From Saprospiraceae bacterium (GTDB lineage: Bacteria > Bacteroidota > Bacteroidia > Chitinophagales > Saprospiraceae): a stretch of DNA of 64,000 nucleotides. Made by a program: the position numbers and the translations under genes. Shown here one piece after another: positions 1 through 9,196 of the stretch (its first letter is position 1; each line of letters starts with the position of its first letter). The DNA lies in the NCBI GenBank assembly GCA_019187225.1, contig JABAQQ010000018.1, positions 62,001-126,000 on the forward strand, written 5' to 3'. The notes beneath the pieces are model-generated. The model did no database searches and was not told where the DNA came from. It saw only the letters and a program-made list of their open reading frames with translations.

Positions 1-1
1 A

Positions 2-1492
2 GTTACCGAATATGCTTTATTAAAGCGAAATGACATTGAATTTATATTAGAACCAACATGCGGGAAAGGAAACTTCATTCTCGCAGCTATTAATCAATCA
101 AAATCACTTAAGAAAATCGTGGGCGTCGAAATATATCTGCCATATGTTTGGGAAACAAAATTTAAATTACTCGCCTATTATTTAACCAACGATGATATTC
201 CAAAACCCGAAATTGATATAATTCATGGCAACGCTTTTGAATTTTCTTATCAAGAACTAGCCAAATCAACAAAGCATCTTAAAACTTTGGTTATAGGTAA
301 TCCACCTTGGGTTACTAATTCAGAACTTGGTTCAATAGATTCTAACAATTTACCTGAAAAATCAAATTTCAAAAAACATAGTGGACTAGAGGCTATTACT
401 GGGAAAGGAAACTTTGATATTGGAGAAAGCATTTCTCTTAAAATGCTTAAATGTTTTGAGAACCATGACGGAATATTCGCCTTTTTGATCAAAAATTCAG
501 TGGTTAAGAACCTCATTCATGATCAAAAACGCAATGGTTTCAGAATAAGCGAATCTGAAAAACTGAATATTGACTCTAAAAAGGAGTTTAATGTATCGGT
601 TAATGCTTGCTTGTTTTTAACGTATTTAAACAAAAAACCTGATTTTACTTGCAAAGAATTTGACTTTTACAATCGAAAATATATAACAACTTTCGGTTGG
701 TTTAAGGACAAATTTGTTTATTCCGTTAAAGACTATGACCAAGGTAGTACTATTGAAGGTAAATCAATATTCACTTGGCGCTCAGGAGTAAAACACGATT
801 GCTCAAAAGTCATGGAATTAGAACGAATTAATGGTCATTTTAGAAATGATTTCGGACAAGAAATCAACCTTGAAAAAAATCTTGTTTATGGCCTGCTTAA
901 AAGTTCCGACCTGAAAGGAGACCAAATGAATACATATAGAAAATCAATTATTATAACACAAAAAAGGATAGGTCAGGATACAAAATATATCCAAGACAAG
1001 CTTCCTCTTACCTACCAATATTTGAAATCAAACAAAAAGTGTTTTGATATGCGTAAATCGTCTATTTATAAAGATAAGCCAGATTTTTCAATTTTTGGAA
1101 TAGGAGATTATTCATTTGCAAAATATAAAGTAGCTATTTCAGGGCTTTATAAATCAACTCATTTCACGTTAGTATGCCCCGAAGATTGTAAGCCGATAAT
1201 GCTTGATGACACTTGCTACTTTATTGGATTTGATCAATTAAAAATAGCACAGATTGCGCATTATTTAGTGAACTCAGAATTAGTTCAAAAATTCCTTAAA
1301 TCAATCATTTTTTTAGATTCAAAAAGGCCAATAAACAAAGATATTTTAATGCGTATTGACTTTGAAAAGGCATTTGAAAGTTCTGATTTTGAAAATGCAA
1401 AGACAAAAATTGACGACTTAAAAATAGAAGATTGGGAAAAATTTGGTCAAATGGTTAGACATAGCGTAAGTGAACAAATGACACTATTCTGA
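2..1492 (+). CDS. N6-adenine DNA methyltransferase, 5' end outside window
   Basis: The frame is open from the first bases, so the N-terminus lies outside; 496 residues are visible. Visible residues 17-25 hold the SAM-binding motif I (EPTCGKGNF) and residues 100-103 the catalytic motif IV NPPW. Together these mark an Eco57I-like N6-adenine DNA methyltransferase. DIIHGNAFEF between them fits motif III. The remaining ~390 residues probably include target recognition. A GTG at 119 is internal, because motif I lies upstream of it. Any restriction or other partner must lie to the left, since the next gene (lepA) is convergent 34 bp away. The gene is markedly A+T-rich and Lys/Asn-rich compared with its neighbours, which suggests transfer. 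The methyltransferase call is firm; whether it belongs to a type II, type IIG or BREX-like system cannot be told. Confidence 0.85.
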   Translation, partial: VTEYALLKRNDIEFILEPTCGKGNFILAAINQSKSLKKIVGVEIYLPYVWETKFKLLAYYLTNDDIPKPEIDIIHGNAFEFSYQELAKSTKHLKTLVIGNPPWVTNSELGSIDSNNLPEKSNFKKHSGLEAITGKGNFDIGESISLKMLKCFENHDGIFAFLIKNSVVKNLIHDQKRNGFRISESEKLNIDSKKEFNVSVNACLFLTYLNKKPDFTCKEFDFYNRKYITTFGWFKDKFVYSVKDYDQGSTIEGKSIFTWRSGVKHDCSKVMELERINGHFRNDFGQEINLEKNLVYGLLKSSDLKGDQMNTYRKSIIITQKRIGQDTKYIQDKLPLTYQYLKSNKKCFDMRKSSIYKDKPDFSIFGIGDYSFAKYKVAISGLYKSTHFTLVCPEDCKPIMLDDTCYFIGFDQLKIAQIAHYLVNSELVQKFLKSIIFLDSKRPINKDILMRIDFEKAFESSDFENAKTKIDDLKIEDWEKFGQMVRHSVSEQMTLF

Positions 1493-1526
1493 AAAGAAGT
1501 ACGAACCCACTACCGCATATATACCC

Positions 1527-3323
1527 TTAATCATTCAACTTCAACACCTTCAAAAACGCCTCCTGCGGCACCTCCACATTGCCGAACTGTTTCATCCGCT
1601 TTTTCCCTTCTTTTTGTTTTTCGAGCAATTTGCGCTTGCGGCTGATATCGCCGCCGTAGCACTTGGCCGTCACGTCTTTGCGCAGGGCGGAGATCGTTTC
1701 GCGGGCGATGACTTTCTGACCGATGGCGGCCTGGATGGCGATCTGGAACTGCTGCCGGGGCAGGAGTTCCTTGAGTTTTTCGCACATCCGGCGGCCCATC
1801 TGTTCCGCCTTGGAGCGGTGCACGAGCGCAGAAAGGGCGTCTACCTGTTCGCCGTTGAGTTTGATGTCGAGTTTTACCAGGTCGGTTTCGCGGTAGTCGA
1901 GCAGGTGGTAGTCGAAAGAAGCATAACCGCGGGTCATGGATTTCAATTTATCATAAAAATCGAACACGATCTCGGCCAGCGGCAGGTGGAAGATCATCTC
2001 CAGACGGGTAGGTGTCAGGTAGTGCTGTTTGATGAGAATGCCGCGTTTTTCGAGGCACAGCGTCATGATGTTGCCGATGTATTCCGGTTTGGTAATGACC
2101 TGCGCGTAGATGTACGGCTCCTCTACTGAAGAAAGGTGGTTGGGGTCGGGCAGTTCGGTCGGCTGGTGCACGCGGAAGCGCTTGCCCTTCATGTCGGTGG
2201 CGAAATAGGGCACGTTGGGCACCGTGGTGATAATTTCCTGGTCGAACTCCCGATATAGGCGCTCCTGCACGATCTCTAAGTGCAGCATGCCGAGAAAGCC
2301 GCATCGGAATCCGAAACCGAGCGCCGCCGAAGTCTCCGGTTCGTACACCAGCGAAGCGTCGTTCAACTGGAGTTTTTCCAGCGAGTCGCGCAGGTCTTCA
2401 AAATCGTCGTTGTCGAGCGGATACAAACCCGCAAACACCATCGGCTTCACGTCCTCGAAACCTTTTACGGGCTCGGTGCAGGGATTTACGACATGCGTGA
2501 TCGTGTCGCCCACTTTGATCTCGCGGCTGACTTTGATGCCGGTGATGACATAGCCCACATTGCCGGCGCTGAGCTCGGGGGCTTCAAATTGCCCCATTCG
2601 CAGTACACCGACCTCTTCGGCTATAACCTCTTTGCCGGTGTTGTAAAATTTGATCTTATCGCCTTTTTTCAAAGTGCCGTTCATCACGCGGACATAAGCG
2701 ATGACGCCGCGGTAGGAATTGAACATGGAATCGAAGATCATCGTCTGTAAAGGAGCGGCGGGATCGCCTTTGGGCGAGGGGACACGATCCACCACAGCGG
2801 CCAGTATCTCCGGCACGCCGATGCCTGTGCGCCCGGAAGCCGAAATGATGTCCTCCCGCTTGCATCCGATGAGGTCAATGATCTGGTCTTGTACTTCTTC
2901 AACCATTGCGCTTTCCATGTCCACTTTGTTCACAATGGGGATGATCTCGAGGTCGTGATCAACGGCGAGGTAGAGATTGCTGATCGTTTGCGCCTGAATA
3001 CCTTGTGTGGCATCCACCAGCAGCAACGCGCCTTCGCAGGCAGCGATCGAACGGCTCACTTCGTAGGAAAAGTCTACGTGACCGGGTGTATCAATCAGGT
3101 TGAAAATATACTCCTGCCCATTGGCGGGGTGCACATAACGCATCTGGATGGCGTGGCTCTTGATGGTGATGCCGCGCTCTCGCTCAAGGTCCATGTTGTC
3201 GAGGGCCTGGTCCTGCATATCCCGTTTGCTGATGGTATTGGTGTATTCCAGCAGGCGGTCGGCGAGTGTGCTTTTGCCGTGGTCAATGTGCGCAATGATG
3301 CAGAAGTTGCGGATATTCTTCAT
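1527..3323 (-). CDS. lepA: Elongation factor 4 (LepA), ribosome back-translocase GTPase
   Basis: This 598-residue protein has the usual LepA length and order. The GTPase motifs are AHIDHGKST (G1, near residue 10), RGITIKS (G2), DTPGHVDF (G3) and NKVDM (G4). Domain II and EF-G-like domains follow, then the LepA-specific C-terminal domain with [20 protein letters not shown], which contacts the ribosomal A/P site. LepA binds stalled or mistranslocated ribosomes and affects translation fidelity and 30S biogenesis. It starts at an ATG at 3323. The gene appears monocistronic: it converges with the methyltransferase and is followed by no obvious terminator. Nothing is missing or unusual. Confidence 0.97.
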   Translation of the reverse strand: MKNIRNFCIIAHIDHGKSTLADRLLEYTNTISKRDMQDQALDNMDLERERGITIKSHAIQMRYVHPANGQEYIFNLIDTPGHVDFSYEVSRSIAACEGALLLVDATQGIQAQTISNLYLAVDHDLEIIPIVNKVDMESAMVEEVQDQIIDLIGCKREDIISASGRTGIGVPEILAAVVDRVPSPKGDPAAPLQTMIFDSMFNSYRGVIAYVRVMNGTLKKGDKIKFYNTGKEVIAEEVGVLRMGQFEAPELSAGNVGYVITGIKVSREIKVGDTITHVVNPCTEPVKGFEDVKPMVFAGLYPLDNDDFEDLRDSLEKLQLNDASLVYEPETSAALGFGFRCGFLGMLHLEIVQERLYREFDQEIITTVPNVPYFATDMKGKRFRVHQPTELPDPNHLSSVEEPYIYAQVITKPEYIGNIMTLCLEKRGILIKQHYLTPTRLEMIFHLPLAEIVFDFYDKLKSMTRGYASFDYHLLDYRETDLVKLDIKLNGEQVDALSALVHRSKAEQMGRRMCEKLKELLPRQQFQIAIQAAIGQKVIARETISALRKDVTAKCYGGDISRKRKLLEKQKEGKKRMKQFGNVEVPQEAFLKVLKLND

Positions 3324-3519
3324 ATAGATGGTTGCAAGGTAGCAGGGTTATAAAGTTTCAGGGTTGTTTGTTGAGCGTTTGAGCAGCGTCCCGGCGCCGA
3401 AGTTTTTTAAAAATGACTTTAAGGACCCAGTGGCTTTCAATGGCAATTTTTAGCGCGCAAAGGTACGTGAATTTGGCCATTTTAAAGGGAGGGCGCAAAT
3501 GTTTGCGTGGAATTTTCAC

Positions 3520-3556
3520 AAAAAATAAAAAAGCCCGGCCACTATCGGCCGGGCCA
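3520..3556 (-). terminator. Rho-independent terminator of the MddA-like gene
   Basis: A perfect 8-bp stem GCCCGGCC/GGCCGGGC (3533-3540 with 3547-3554) has a 6-base loop. On the minus strand it is followed by a run of T with few interruptions (3532 down to 3520). It lies 55 bp beyond the stop of the minus-strand membrane methyltransferase gene. Confidence 0.85.
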
Positions 3557-3610
3557 TAAAAGCCTCGCAAGATTGTTTTCATGTGGTTTAGGGGGTTGGG
3601 GGATTAGGCA

Positions 3611-4405
3611 TCAATACAGCGACGCCGGCTCTTCCGCCTCTTTTGCCGCATGGGCACCTGCCTGTTCCTGTGGCATTTTGCCTTTCGTAAACGGGATCAG
3701 CATCGGCGCCCACTTTTTGTACTTGCGGTATTTGTCGCCATAAAGTGCAATCAGGTCGCGCTCTTCCAACTGGATCGCCGTGAGGATGTAACCGGTGGTC
3801 ATCACTGCGAAAAAGAAGTGGGTAATGGTCATCACCGGCGCAGCCCAGAAAGCGATGAGGAAACCGAGGTACAGCGGGTGGCGCACATACTTGTAAAACA
3901 GGGGTAGACGGAATTTGACGTTCTCATAGGGTTTGCCCTGAAAATAGAGCCACACCTGGCGCAGTCCGAAGAGGTCGAAGTGGTTGATCATAAATGTCGC
4001 GATCAGCACGACCAGCCAACCGATCATACTGACGCCGGTCAGAACACCCGCCAGCACGTCGTTTTCGACCGACCAGATCACCCCGCCGAGGGGCTGCCAG
4101 AAATATACCATAGTAATGAGGCAGATACAGGTGAACAACACGAAAGTGCTGCGCTCGATGGGCTCCGGCACAAACTGCGTCCACCAGCGTTTGAAGGCCG
4201 GGCGTGCCATGATGCTGTGCTGCAGTGCAAAAAGCGAGAGCAGCGCGGCGTTGATGAGCAGTGCGGTGGTAAGGGGAATTTGCGGCGCGCCGTCAATGCT
4301 TTTTGGGACAAAGAGATTTTCGACAAAACCGATCATATAAAGAAAGGTGCCGAAAAACAGGCAGTAAACGACGACGCCGTACAGCAAAACGAGAAGACGT
4401 TTCAT
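3611..4405 (-). CDS. MddA/NnrU-like membrane methyltransferase
   Basis: A 264-residue integral membrane protein with about five to six hydrophobic segments (roughly residues 4-28, 43-62, 87-104, 117-143, 178-200). The C-terminal half carries the isoprenylcysteine/phospholipid methyltransferase signature: RHPLYLG at 175-181, an acidic E-E-R at 214-216 and YGDKYRKY at 222-229. The N-terminal LQHSIMARP-type segment is typical of the NnrU/MddA branch. MddA methylates methanethiol to dimethyl sulfide with SAM, and this is the best guess for the reaction. An NnrU-like role or methylation of another small thiol is possible. The ATG at 4405 was chosen because the first membrane helix starts there; the frame is open further upstream to 4678 but that part is hydrophilic and unlike the family. 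A terminator lies downstream. Confidence 0.75.
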   Translation of the reverse strand: MKRLLVLLYGVVVYCLFFGTFLYMIGFVENLFVPKSIDGAPQIPLTTALLINAALLSLFALQHSIMARPAFKRWWTQFVPEPIERSTFVLFTCICLITMVYFWQPLGGVIWSVENDVLAGVLTGVSMIGWLVVLIATFMINHFDLFGLRQVWLYFQGKPYENVKFRLPLFYKYVRHPLYLGFLIAFWAAPVMTITHFFFAVMTTGYILTAIQLEERDLIALYGDKYRKYKKWAPMLIPFTKGKMPQEQAGAHAAKEAEEPASLY

Positions 4406-4713
4406 AAAGTAAGTTGAATGTGTGTGAACAATAGATTGGTTCAATTGCGCCGCAAAGGTTTGTCGGGCAAGCGCGTTCAGCCATACGCATTTGAGCCGTT
4501 CACCCTTTTTACCGCTCAATAAGCCTTCTTTTTTGAGAGAATAGCTTGCCGTGGAAAAAATGGCCTCCCTTGGTGGTAAAGCCCCGCAACACTCAACAAA
4601 TCCGGCCAACGGCTCAACATTCCGGCGACTGCAATCAAACGGGATTGGGCATAACAAGACATGGGCGCTTCTTTGCACCAGTTTTTAACCGATTTTTTCC
4701 AAACAATTATTCT
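4406..4713. other. Divergent intergenic region between MddA-like and TonB-C genes
   Basis: This 308-bp gap separates two divergent genes and must hold both promoters. A near-match to the Bacteroidota -7 box (AACCTTTG) lies on the minus strand upstream of the methyltransferase, and CTTCTTTG on the plus strand (4668-4675) follows a TTG at 4645. Both are imperfect. No further gene, RNA or long repeat was seen. Confidence 0.4.
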
Positions 4714-5163
4714 ATGAAAACAATGATTGCGCTGGTGTTTACCGGCTTGTGCGCATGGTCGGCTGCGACTGCCCAGATCCCCCCTTATCACTCCGGAGTT
4801 AAAGCCTCCGTAACAACCATTGATGAAGCACAACCCTTAGAAGCATTTGACGAACTCACCCCATCCCGGGGGAGCAGCAATGCATGGTTCCCCGATTTCA
4901 AAGGTTACGTGCGCGCCAATATCCGCTACCCCATGGCCGCCCGCGAAGCCGGATTGGAAGGTGTGGTGTATGCAGAGGCTACAGTAAAGACTGACGGAGG
5001 ACTGGCGGACATCCGGATTGTGGACGGGCTGAGCTACAGCTGCGACAGGGAAGTAGTGCGCTTGTTGTCCGGCATGCCTGCCTGGAAGCCGGCGTATCGC
5101 AACGGTGTACCTGTTGAACAAAACGTGTATATGCGGGTGCGATTCCAATTGAAGCCGTTTTAA
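4714..5163 (+). CDS. Exported TonB C-terminal domain protein
   Basis: A 149-residue protein. Residues 1-21 form a signal peptide ending in ATAQ, and residues ~60-148 match the TonB C-terminal fold: RANIRYPMAAREAG with the invariant Tyr-Pro at 72-73, then GVVYAEATVKTDG, DREVVRLL and a final RVRFQLKPF strand. Unlike true TonB it lacks an N-terminal membrane anchor and a Pro-rich spacer, so it is probably a soluble periplasmic TonB-C module. Such stand-alone modules are common in Bacteroidota and have no established role. The ATG at 4714 begins the signal peptide; the frame is open upstream but that stretch is not signal-like. The next gene starts 65 bp downstream, after a GC-rich hairpin. Confidence 0.8.
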   Translation: MKTMIALVFTGLCAWSAATAQIPPYHSGVKASVTTIDEAQPLEAFDELTPSRGSSNAWFPDFKGYVRANIRYPMAAREAGLEGVVYAEATVKTDGGLADIRIVDGLSYSCDREVVRLLSGMPAWKPAYRNGVPVEQNVYMRVRFQLKPF

Positions 5164-5184
5164 TCAGATTTTGTTTGTTTCCAG

Positions 5185-5208
5185 CCCTCCCCGTTCTCGC
5201 GGGGAGGG
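5185..5208. repeat. GC-rich palindrome CCCTCCCCG/CGGGGAGGG
   Basis: Perfect 9-bp stem (5185-5193 with 5200-5208) around a 6-base loop, between the TonB-C and thioesterase genes. No T-run follows, so it is a poor terminator. A related CTCCC/GGGAGG-rich palindrome sits inside the coding region at 55742-55858. Confidence 0.7.
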
Positions 5209-5228
5209 GATTTAAAACACACTGCCTT

Positions 5229-5756
5229 ATGACAAAAACACCCGATTCGATACATACCGTTCGCTTCATGCATTGCGATCCGTTCAACCACCTGGGCAAT
5301 ACCCGCTACCTCGATTATTTTATCAATGCGCGGGAAGACCACGTGCTGCATAGCTATGGGTTCGATATATACGACTACGCTTCCAAAACGGGCGAATCGT
5401 GGGTAGTGGCACAAAATCAGATTGCGTACCTATCCCCTGCCCGGGCGATGGAGAAAGTGTTCATCAGGTCTTCCATTTTGGAGTGGAACAGCAGCGATGT
5501 TTTGGTGGAAATGCAAATGTGGAACGAGACGTGCAGCAGGATAAAGGCCTTGTTGTGGACACGGTACGTGCACGTCAATCTCCGTACACAAAAGCGGGCA
5601 ACGCATTCGGAGTATCTCAACCGTTTGTTCCAACCCTGGGAAAATTCCCTTCCCCGAAAAACAACGTTTGAGGAACGTGTAAAAAGTTTTAAAGAAGCGC
5701 CGTCTGGCGGTACAGGCTACCCCGCTGAAAGTTTGATGCGCGTTGATAAAAGTTGA
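5229..5756 (+). CDS. Acyl-CoA thioesterase, 4HBT/hotdog family
   Basis: A 175-residue single hotdog-fold protein. Near the N-terminus the segment HCDPFNHLGNTRYLDYF (residues 15-31) matches the 4-hydroxybenzoyl-CoA thioesterase active-site pattern, with Asp17 as probable catalytic acid and Asn/Tyr in the long helix. The family hydrolyses acyl-CoA or acyl-ACP thioesters; the substrate here is unknown. The start at 5229 puts this motif at the normal distance from the N-terminus. The last codons and stop (RVDKS*) lie inside the first decamer of a GTTGATAAGG repeat cluster, so the native C-terminus may have been altered by the repeat. The sensor kinase gene follows closely. Confidence 0.8.
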   Translation: MTKTPDSIHTVRFMHCDPFNHLGNTRYLDYFINAREDHVLHSYGFDIYDYASKTGESWVVAQNQIAYLSPARAMEKVFIRSSILEWNSSDVLVEMQMWNETCSRIKALLWTRYVHVNLRTQKRATHSEYLNRLFQPWENSLPRKTTFEERVKSFKEAPSGGTGYPAESLMRVDKS

Positions 5757-5803
5757 TAAGGATTGATAATCAAATTCATAAACCCTAATCAGCCCTTATC
5801 AAC
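5742..5803. repeat. Decamer repeat cluster with inverted copy
   Basis: Three 10-bp units (GTTGATAAAA, GTTGATAAGG, ATTGATAATC; 5742-5771) are followed by an inverted counterpart (5781-5803, reading GTTGATAAGGGCTGATTAGG on the other strand). The cluster includes the stop codon of the thioesterase gene. Same family as 43822-43881, 59333-59416 and 53712-53751. Confidence 0.8.
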
Positions 5804-5810
5804 AATATAT

Positions 5811-5818
5811 TACTTTTG
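5811..5818 (+). promoter_or_regulatory. Bacteroidota -7 box before the sensor kinase
   Basis: TACTTTTG matches TAnnTTTG exactly, but no TTG lies 19 bp upstream, and the box ends only 4 bp before the ATG at 5823. If it is used, the transcript is nearly leaderless or translation starts further in. Confidence 0.4.
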
Positions 5819-5822
5819 TCCG

Positions 5823-8800
5823 ATGCTCGACTCTCCGTCATATTGCGCGCGAACTCGGTTTGCGGACATTTGCGAAACCTTCGATGGTTTCATAAAGGTG
5901 TTCCCATCCCGGATTTGGCTGCTTTTCACTGCAGCATGGCTTTGTATATGCAATAATGCGGCAGCGCAATACAAATTCGGACAAGCTATACAATTCGCGC
6001 GTGAAAACGGATTGCCCACCAATGGGGCACGAATGGTGGTGGCTGGCGAGGACGGTTTTGTCTGGACGGGCGCCGATGACGGTCTCTGTCGGTTCGACGG
6101 ACAGCAATTTAAAGTCTGGCGGCGCGATCCGACTAATCCCCGCTCTCTGTTCGACAATACCGTATTCGGCATTTTACCGGAAAAAGACCGGGTGTGGGTG
6201 GCGACTGGACAGGGCATTTCGGTGCTCGACATTCGCGCCGACACGTTCAGGCATTACCAAATCACTCCGACAGGAAAAGCCGCGACATTGACCCGTGATT
6301 TTGGGTTCTCTGCGTCGGTATTGTTTAAAGACTCTTCCGGCGATATTTGGGTGGGCACACGCACAAACGGCCTGTGGAAATATCGCCCTGAAAAAGATGA
6401 TTTTTACCAATACTACTACCCTCCGGAGGCTTATTCAGCCATTTCGCCGATGCTGGATTCACCGCTGTCGGTATTGAGCATTGAATCCGATGGAGACTCG
6501 CTGATTTGGGCCGGCACACCCGCCGGTTTGCAGCAGATAAATAAGCGAACGGGCAAAGTACGCTGGTTCACGTTCCCACAGCGAGACAAGGAATATCAGG
6601 TACATGTGAATGCTTTTCGGCGCTTGTGCTACCACAGCGACGGGAAATTGTACGTTGGCAGTTGGGGGGCGAGCGTTTCAGTTTTTGACCCTGAAAAACA
6701 TACGCTCGAACCGCTTTTTTTGAAAAACAAATACGGCAGCGACATCCTGCACTCGCCGATTGCCAAAATTTTAAGCCGCAATGACGATGAACTCTGGATT
6801 ACAACTCTGACGGGCTTCGTTATTTATCACACGCGCTGGCAGGAAATCGTCTATGCAAAATATAATAAACATATCAAGCAGGAATTGTACGGCGCGGAAA
6901 GTATAGACAAAGACGGGCGGGCCTGGCAGCGTACCTTGCAGGGCATTCAATGTTTCGATCCTTTAATGCAGCAATTCACCCAATATTCCTACGGTGATTT
7001 GCACACGGGTCAGTGGGGGTTCACTTTTTATGTCCTGCCTGAAAGCGCAACTGACGGCCTTATTGTGTGCCCGCGCTACACCGACGGTATTTACAGGTTC
7101 GATAAATTGAGTCATACCTGGACAAAATACCCACTCAACAGGCAGCTCGCAGTGCGCGGGTTCACCCGGCGGCGCGACGGGATCTATGTCGTTTCCGCTG
7201 AAGAAGGTTTGTTCACCTGGTCGAATGCGAAAGGCGGCCAATTGCGACCTGAAAAAAACCTTCAAGGTATTCGTTTCAAACGTTGGGGTGACGCTTTGGC
7301 TGCCCGCGACGGAAAAGTCTGGATCTGTGCAGGCGCCGAAGGCCTCGTTTGCCTCGACCCCGCCGTGCCGCAGCCGCGCATTTTCGGGCCGGAATTGTTG
7401 GGAGGGTCGGGGCCGGATGGTTTGCTCGGTTTTGGCGCGTTATTCGAAGACAGCCGGGGGAATATCTGGTTTGCCCGAAATGGCGGTTTCGGTGTGTACG
7501 CAGCTGCACGTGACACCGTTTTAAACTTCCTTTACGAAGAATCGAATCAAAACAGTTTCCCCCTTGTGAATGATTTTGCCGAAGACAAAAAAAGGCGCGT
7601 GTGGCTGAACAGCAGCGATGGATGGTTGGGCTGGCTCGACCCCGTCCGTCCCGAACTGGGGGTGATTCATAAAATGAACCTGGAGGAAAAAGGTATCATG
7701 GAGGACGTTTTTGCCATTGCCTCTGATGCCAATGGTGATATATGGGGGCATACGCAAGGAGAATTGTTGAAAATCAATTCCGGGAACCTGGAATTGACCA
7801 CTTTCAATTTCCAATACGGCGTGAAAGACCCCGATTTTTTCCACTTCTCAATTTTGCCGTCGGGGGAATTGATCTTCGGAGGGCGCAACGACATCGTACT
7901 GGCAAACCCGGCTGAACTCCAGCGCAACCGTGAGTTGCCCGTACCGTACATTACTGAAATCCAGGTGCAAAACAAAACCCGGCACTATCCTTCCCTTTAT
8001 GGCGGAGAGCCGGTGCGCCTGAAACATTGGGAGAATTATTTCTCCGTCGGGTTTTCGGCAAAAGCCTTCACACTCGGCAGTGAAACGCGATTTCGCTACC
8101 GGCTCGCGGATTTCGACGACTGGACGGAAGCAAACAACCGCCGATTTGCCAATTATACAAACGTGCCGGGTGGCAAATATGTGTTTCAATTGCAAGCCGC
8201 CAACAATGAAGGTGTCTGGAATGAAACCCTGCTCGAAATCCCGGTTTATATAGAGACAGCCTGGTGGGCGAGTTGGTGGTTTCGAAGTGCGACTCTGCTG
8301 GCCATAGGCGGCATGGTGTATGGCGCTTATCAATTCCGCGTGTATCAAATTCGCCGTAAGGCAAGGCTTAAAGCCGATTATGAGAAAAAACTGGCGCAGG
8401 TGGAAATGAGTGCACTGCTCGCGCAGATGAACCCCCATTTCCTCTTCAACAGCCTCAATTCAATTGACAGTTATATCGTCAAGAACGAATCGAAAAAAGC
8501 CTCCGAATACCTGAACAACTTCGCCCGCTTGGTACGGCTCATCCTTCAGCATTCGCGCTCTGAATACATTAGCCTGGCCGACGAACTGGAGGCGCTCGAT
8601 CTGTATCTGCAGATGGAAAACTTGCGTTTTGACAATTGTTTCGATTACAAGATCGAAGTGGACGATTCCCTGCGCACCTCGAGCATTGTGATTCCACCCA
8701 TGTTGATCCAGCCATTTCTGGAAAATGCGATCTGGCACGGGCTGCGGCACCTTCAAAAAGAGAAATGCGAAGGCAAAATCCTCCTGAAAATCACCCGCAA

Positions 8801-9041
8801 TGGCGACTACCTCCGCTGTATTGTCGAAGACAATGGAATTGGCCGTGAAAAATCGGCAGCGCTGAAAGCGGGCAAAAGCGTCAATAACCATAAAAAATCT
8901 ATGGGTATGCGCATCACGCGCGACCGGATTGATCTCATCAATAAACTCCGCAATGTGGATGCTTCGGTGGAAATCATTGACCTGAAAGATGAAAAAGGTC
9001 AACCGTCGGGAACGCGGGTGGAATTGACAATTCCCGTATAG
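5823..9041 (+). CDS. Two-component propeller sensor histidine kinase (LytS type)
   Basis: A 1,072-residue membrane sensor with an N-terminal hydrophobic signal/anchor ending near NNAAAQ. About 650 residues of two-component regulator propeller repeats follow (recurring GLCRFDG, DIWVGTRTNGLW, GNIWFARNGG). A Y_Y_Y domain covers ~752-803, one transmembrane helix ~811-840. The kinase of the His_kinase/LytS class has the phospho-acceptor His872 in QMNPHFLFNSLNS, and an ATPase N-box QPFLENAIWHGL lies near 962-974. The periplasmic propeller probably senses a ligand, often a glycan or aromatic compound in this family, and signals to the LytTR regulator encoded 155 bp downstream. The start at 5823 is preferred over 5763 because the upstream residues lie in a repeat-derived stretch. 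It differs from classic hybrid systems in having no fused receiver or AraC domain. Confidence 0.9.
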   Translation: MLDSPSYCARTRFADICETFDGFIKVFPSRIWLLFTAAWLCICNNAAAQYKFGQAIQFARENGLPTNGARMVVAGEDGFVWTGADDGLCRFDGQQFKVWRRDPTNPRSLFDNTVFGILPEKDRVWVATGQGISVLDIRADTFRHYQITPTGKAATLTRDFGFSASVLFKDSSGDIWVGTRTNGLWKYRPEKDDFYQYYYPPEAYSAISPMLDSPLSVLSIESDGDSLIWAGTPAGLQQINKRTGKVRWFTFPQRDKEYQVHVNAFRRLCYHSDGKLYVGSWGASVSVFDPEKHTLEPLFLKNKYGSDILHSPIAKILSRNDDELWITTLTGFVIYHTRWQEIVYAKYNKHIKQELYGAESIDKDGRAWQRTLQGIQCFDPLMQQFTQYSYGDLHTGQWGFTFYVLPESATDGLIVCPRYTDGIYRFDKLSHTWTKYPLNRQLAVRGFTRRRDGIYVVSAEEGLFTWSNAKGGQLRPEKNLQGIRFKRWGDALAARDGKVWICAGAEGLVCLDPAVPQPRIFGPELLGGSGPDGLLGFGALFEDSRGNIWFARNGGFGVYAAARDTVLNFLYEESNQNSFPLVNDFAEDKKRRVWLNSSDGWLGWLDPVRPELGVIHKMNLEEKGIMEDVFAIASDANGDIWGHTQGELLKINSGNLELTTFNFQYGVKDPDFFHFSILPSGELIFGGRNDIVLANPAELQRNRELPVPYITEIQVQNKTRHYPSLYGGEPVRLKHWENYFSVGFSAKAFTLGSETRFRYRLADFDDWTEANNRRFANYTNVPGGKYVFQLQAANNEGVWNETLLEIPVYIETAWWASWWFRSATLLAIGGMVYGAYQFRVYQIRRKARLKADYEKKLAQVEMSALLAQMNPHFLFNSLNSIDSYIVKNESKKASEYLNNFARLVRLILQHSRSEYISLADELEALDLYLQMENLRFDNCFDYKIEVDDSLRTSSIVIPPMLIQPFLENAIWHGLRHLQKEKCEGKILLKITRNGDYLRCIVEDNGIGREKSAALKAGKSVNNHKKSMGMRITRDRIDLINKLRNVDASVEIIDLKDEKGQPSGTRVELTIPV

Positions 9042-9050
9042 CCAAATTTT

Positions 9051-9171
9051 GATTTAAGATTGCAGATTACATGATTTAAGATTTTAGAAGTTACCCGGCG
9101 TGACATCGTAAATACAAATTTCATACATCCATATCAAAAATCTGCAATCATGTAATCTGCAATCTTAAATC
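9051..9171. repeat. Heptamer (GATTnnn) cluster with 26-bp perfect inverted arms
   Basis: The left arm 9051-9076 is built of GATT-headed heptamers (GATTTAA, GATTGCA, GATTACA). Its exact reverse complement is at 9146-9171. The pair occupies most of the gap between kinase and regulator and starts 10 bp after the kinase stop. A 26-bp stem with a 69-base loop could form in the kinase-regulator transcript. Confidence 0.85.
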
Positions 9172-9196
9172 AATCAAAATCGAAAATTCGCCTGCC

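Noticed and set aside
3358-3582. 74-codon minus-strand frame upstream of lepA
   Set aside because: It overlaps the terminator hairpin, has no coding-like composition and no conserved motif.
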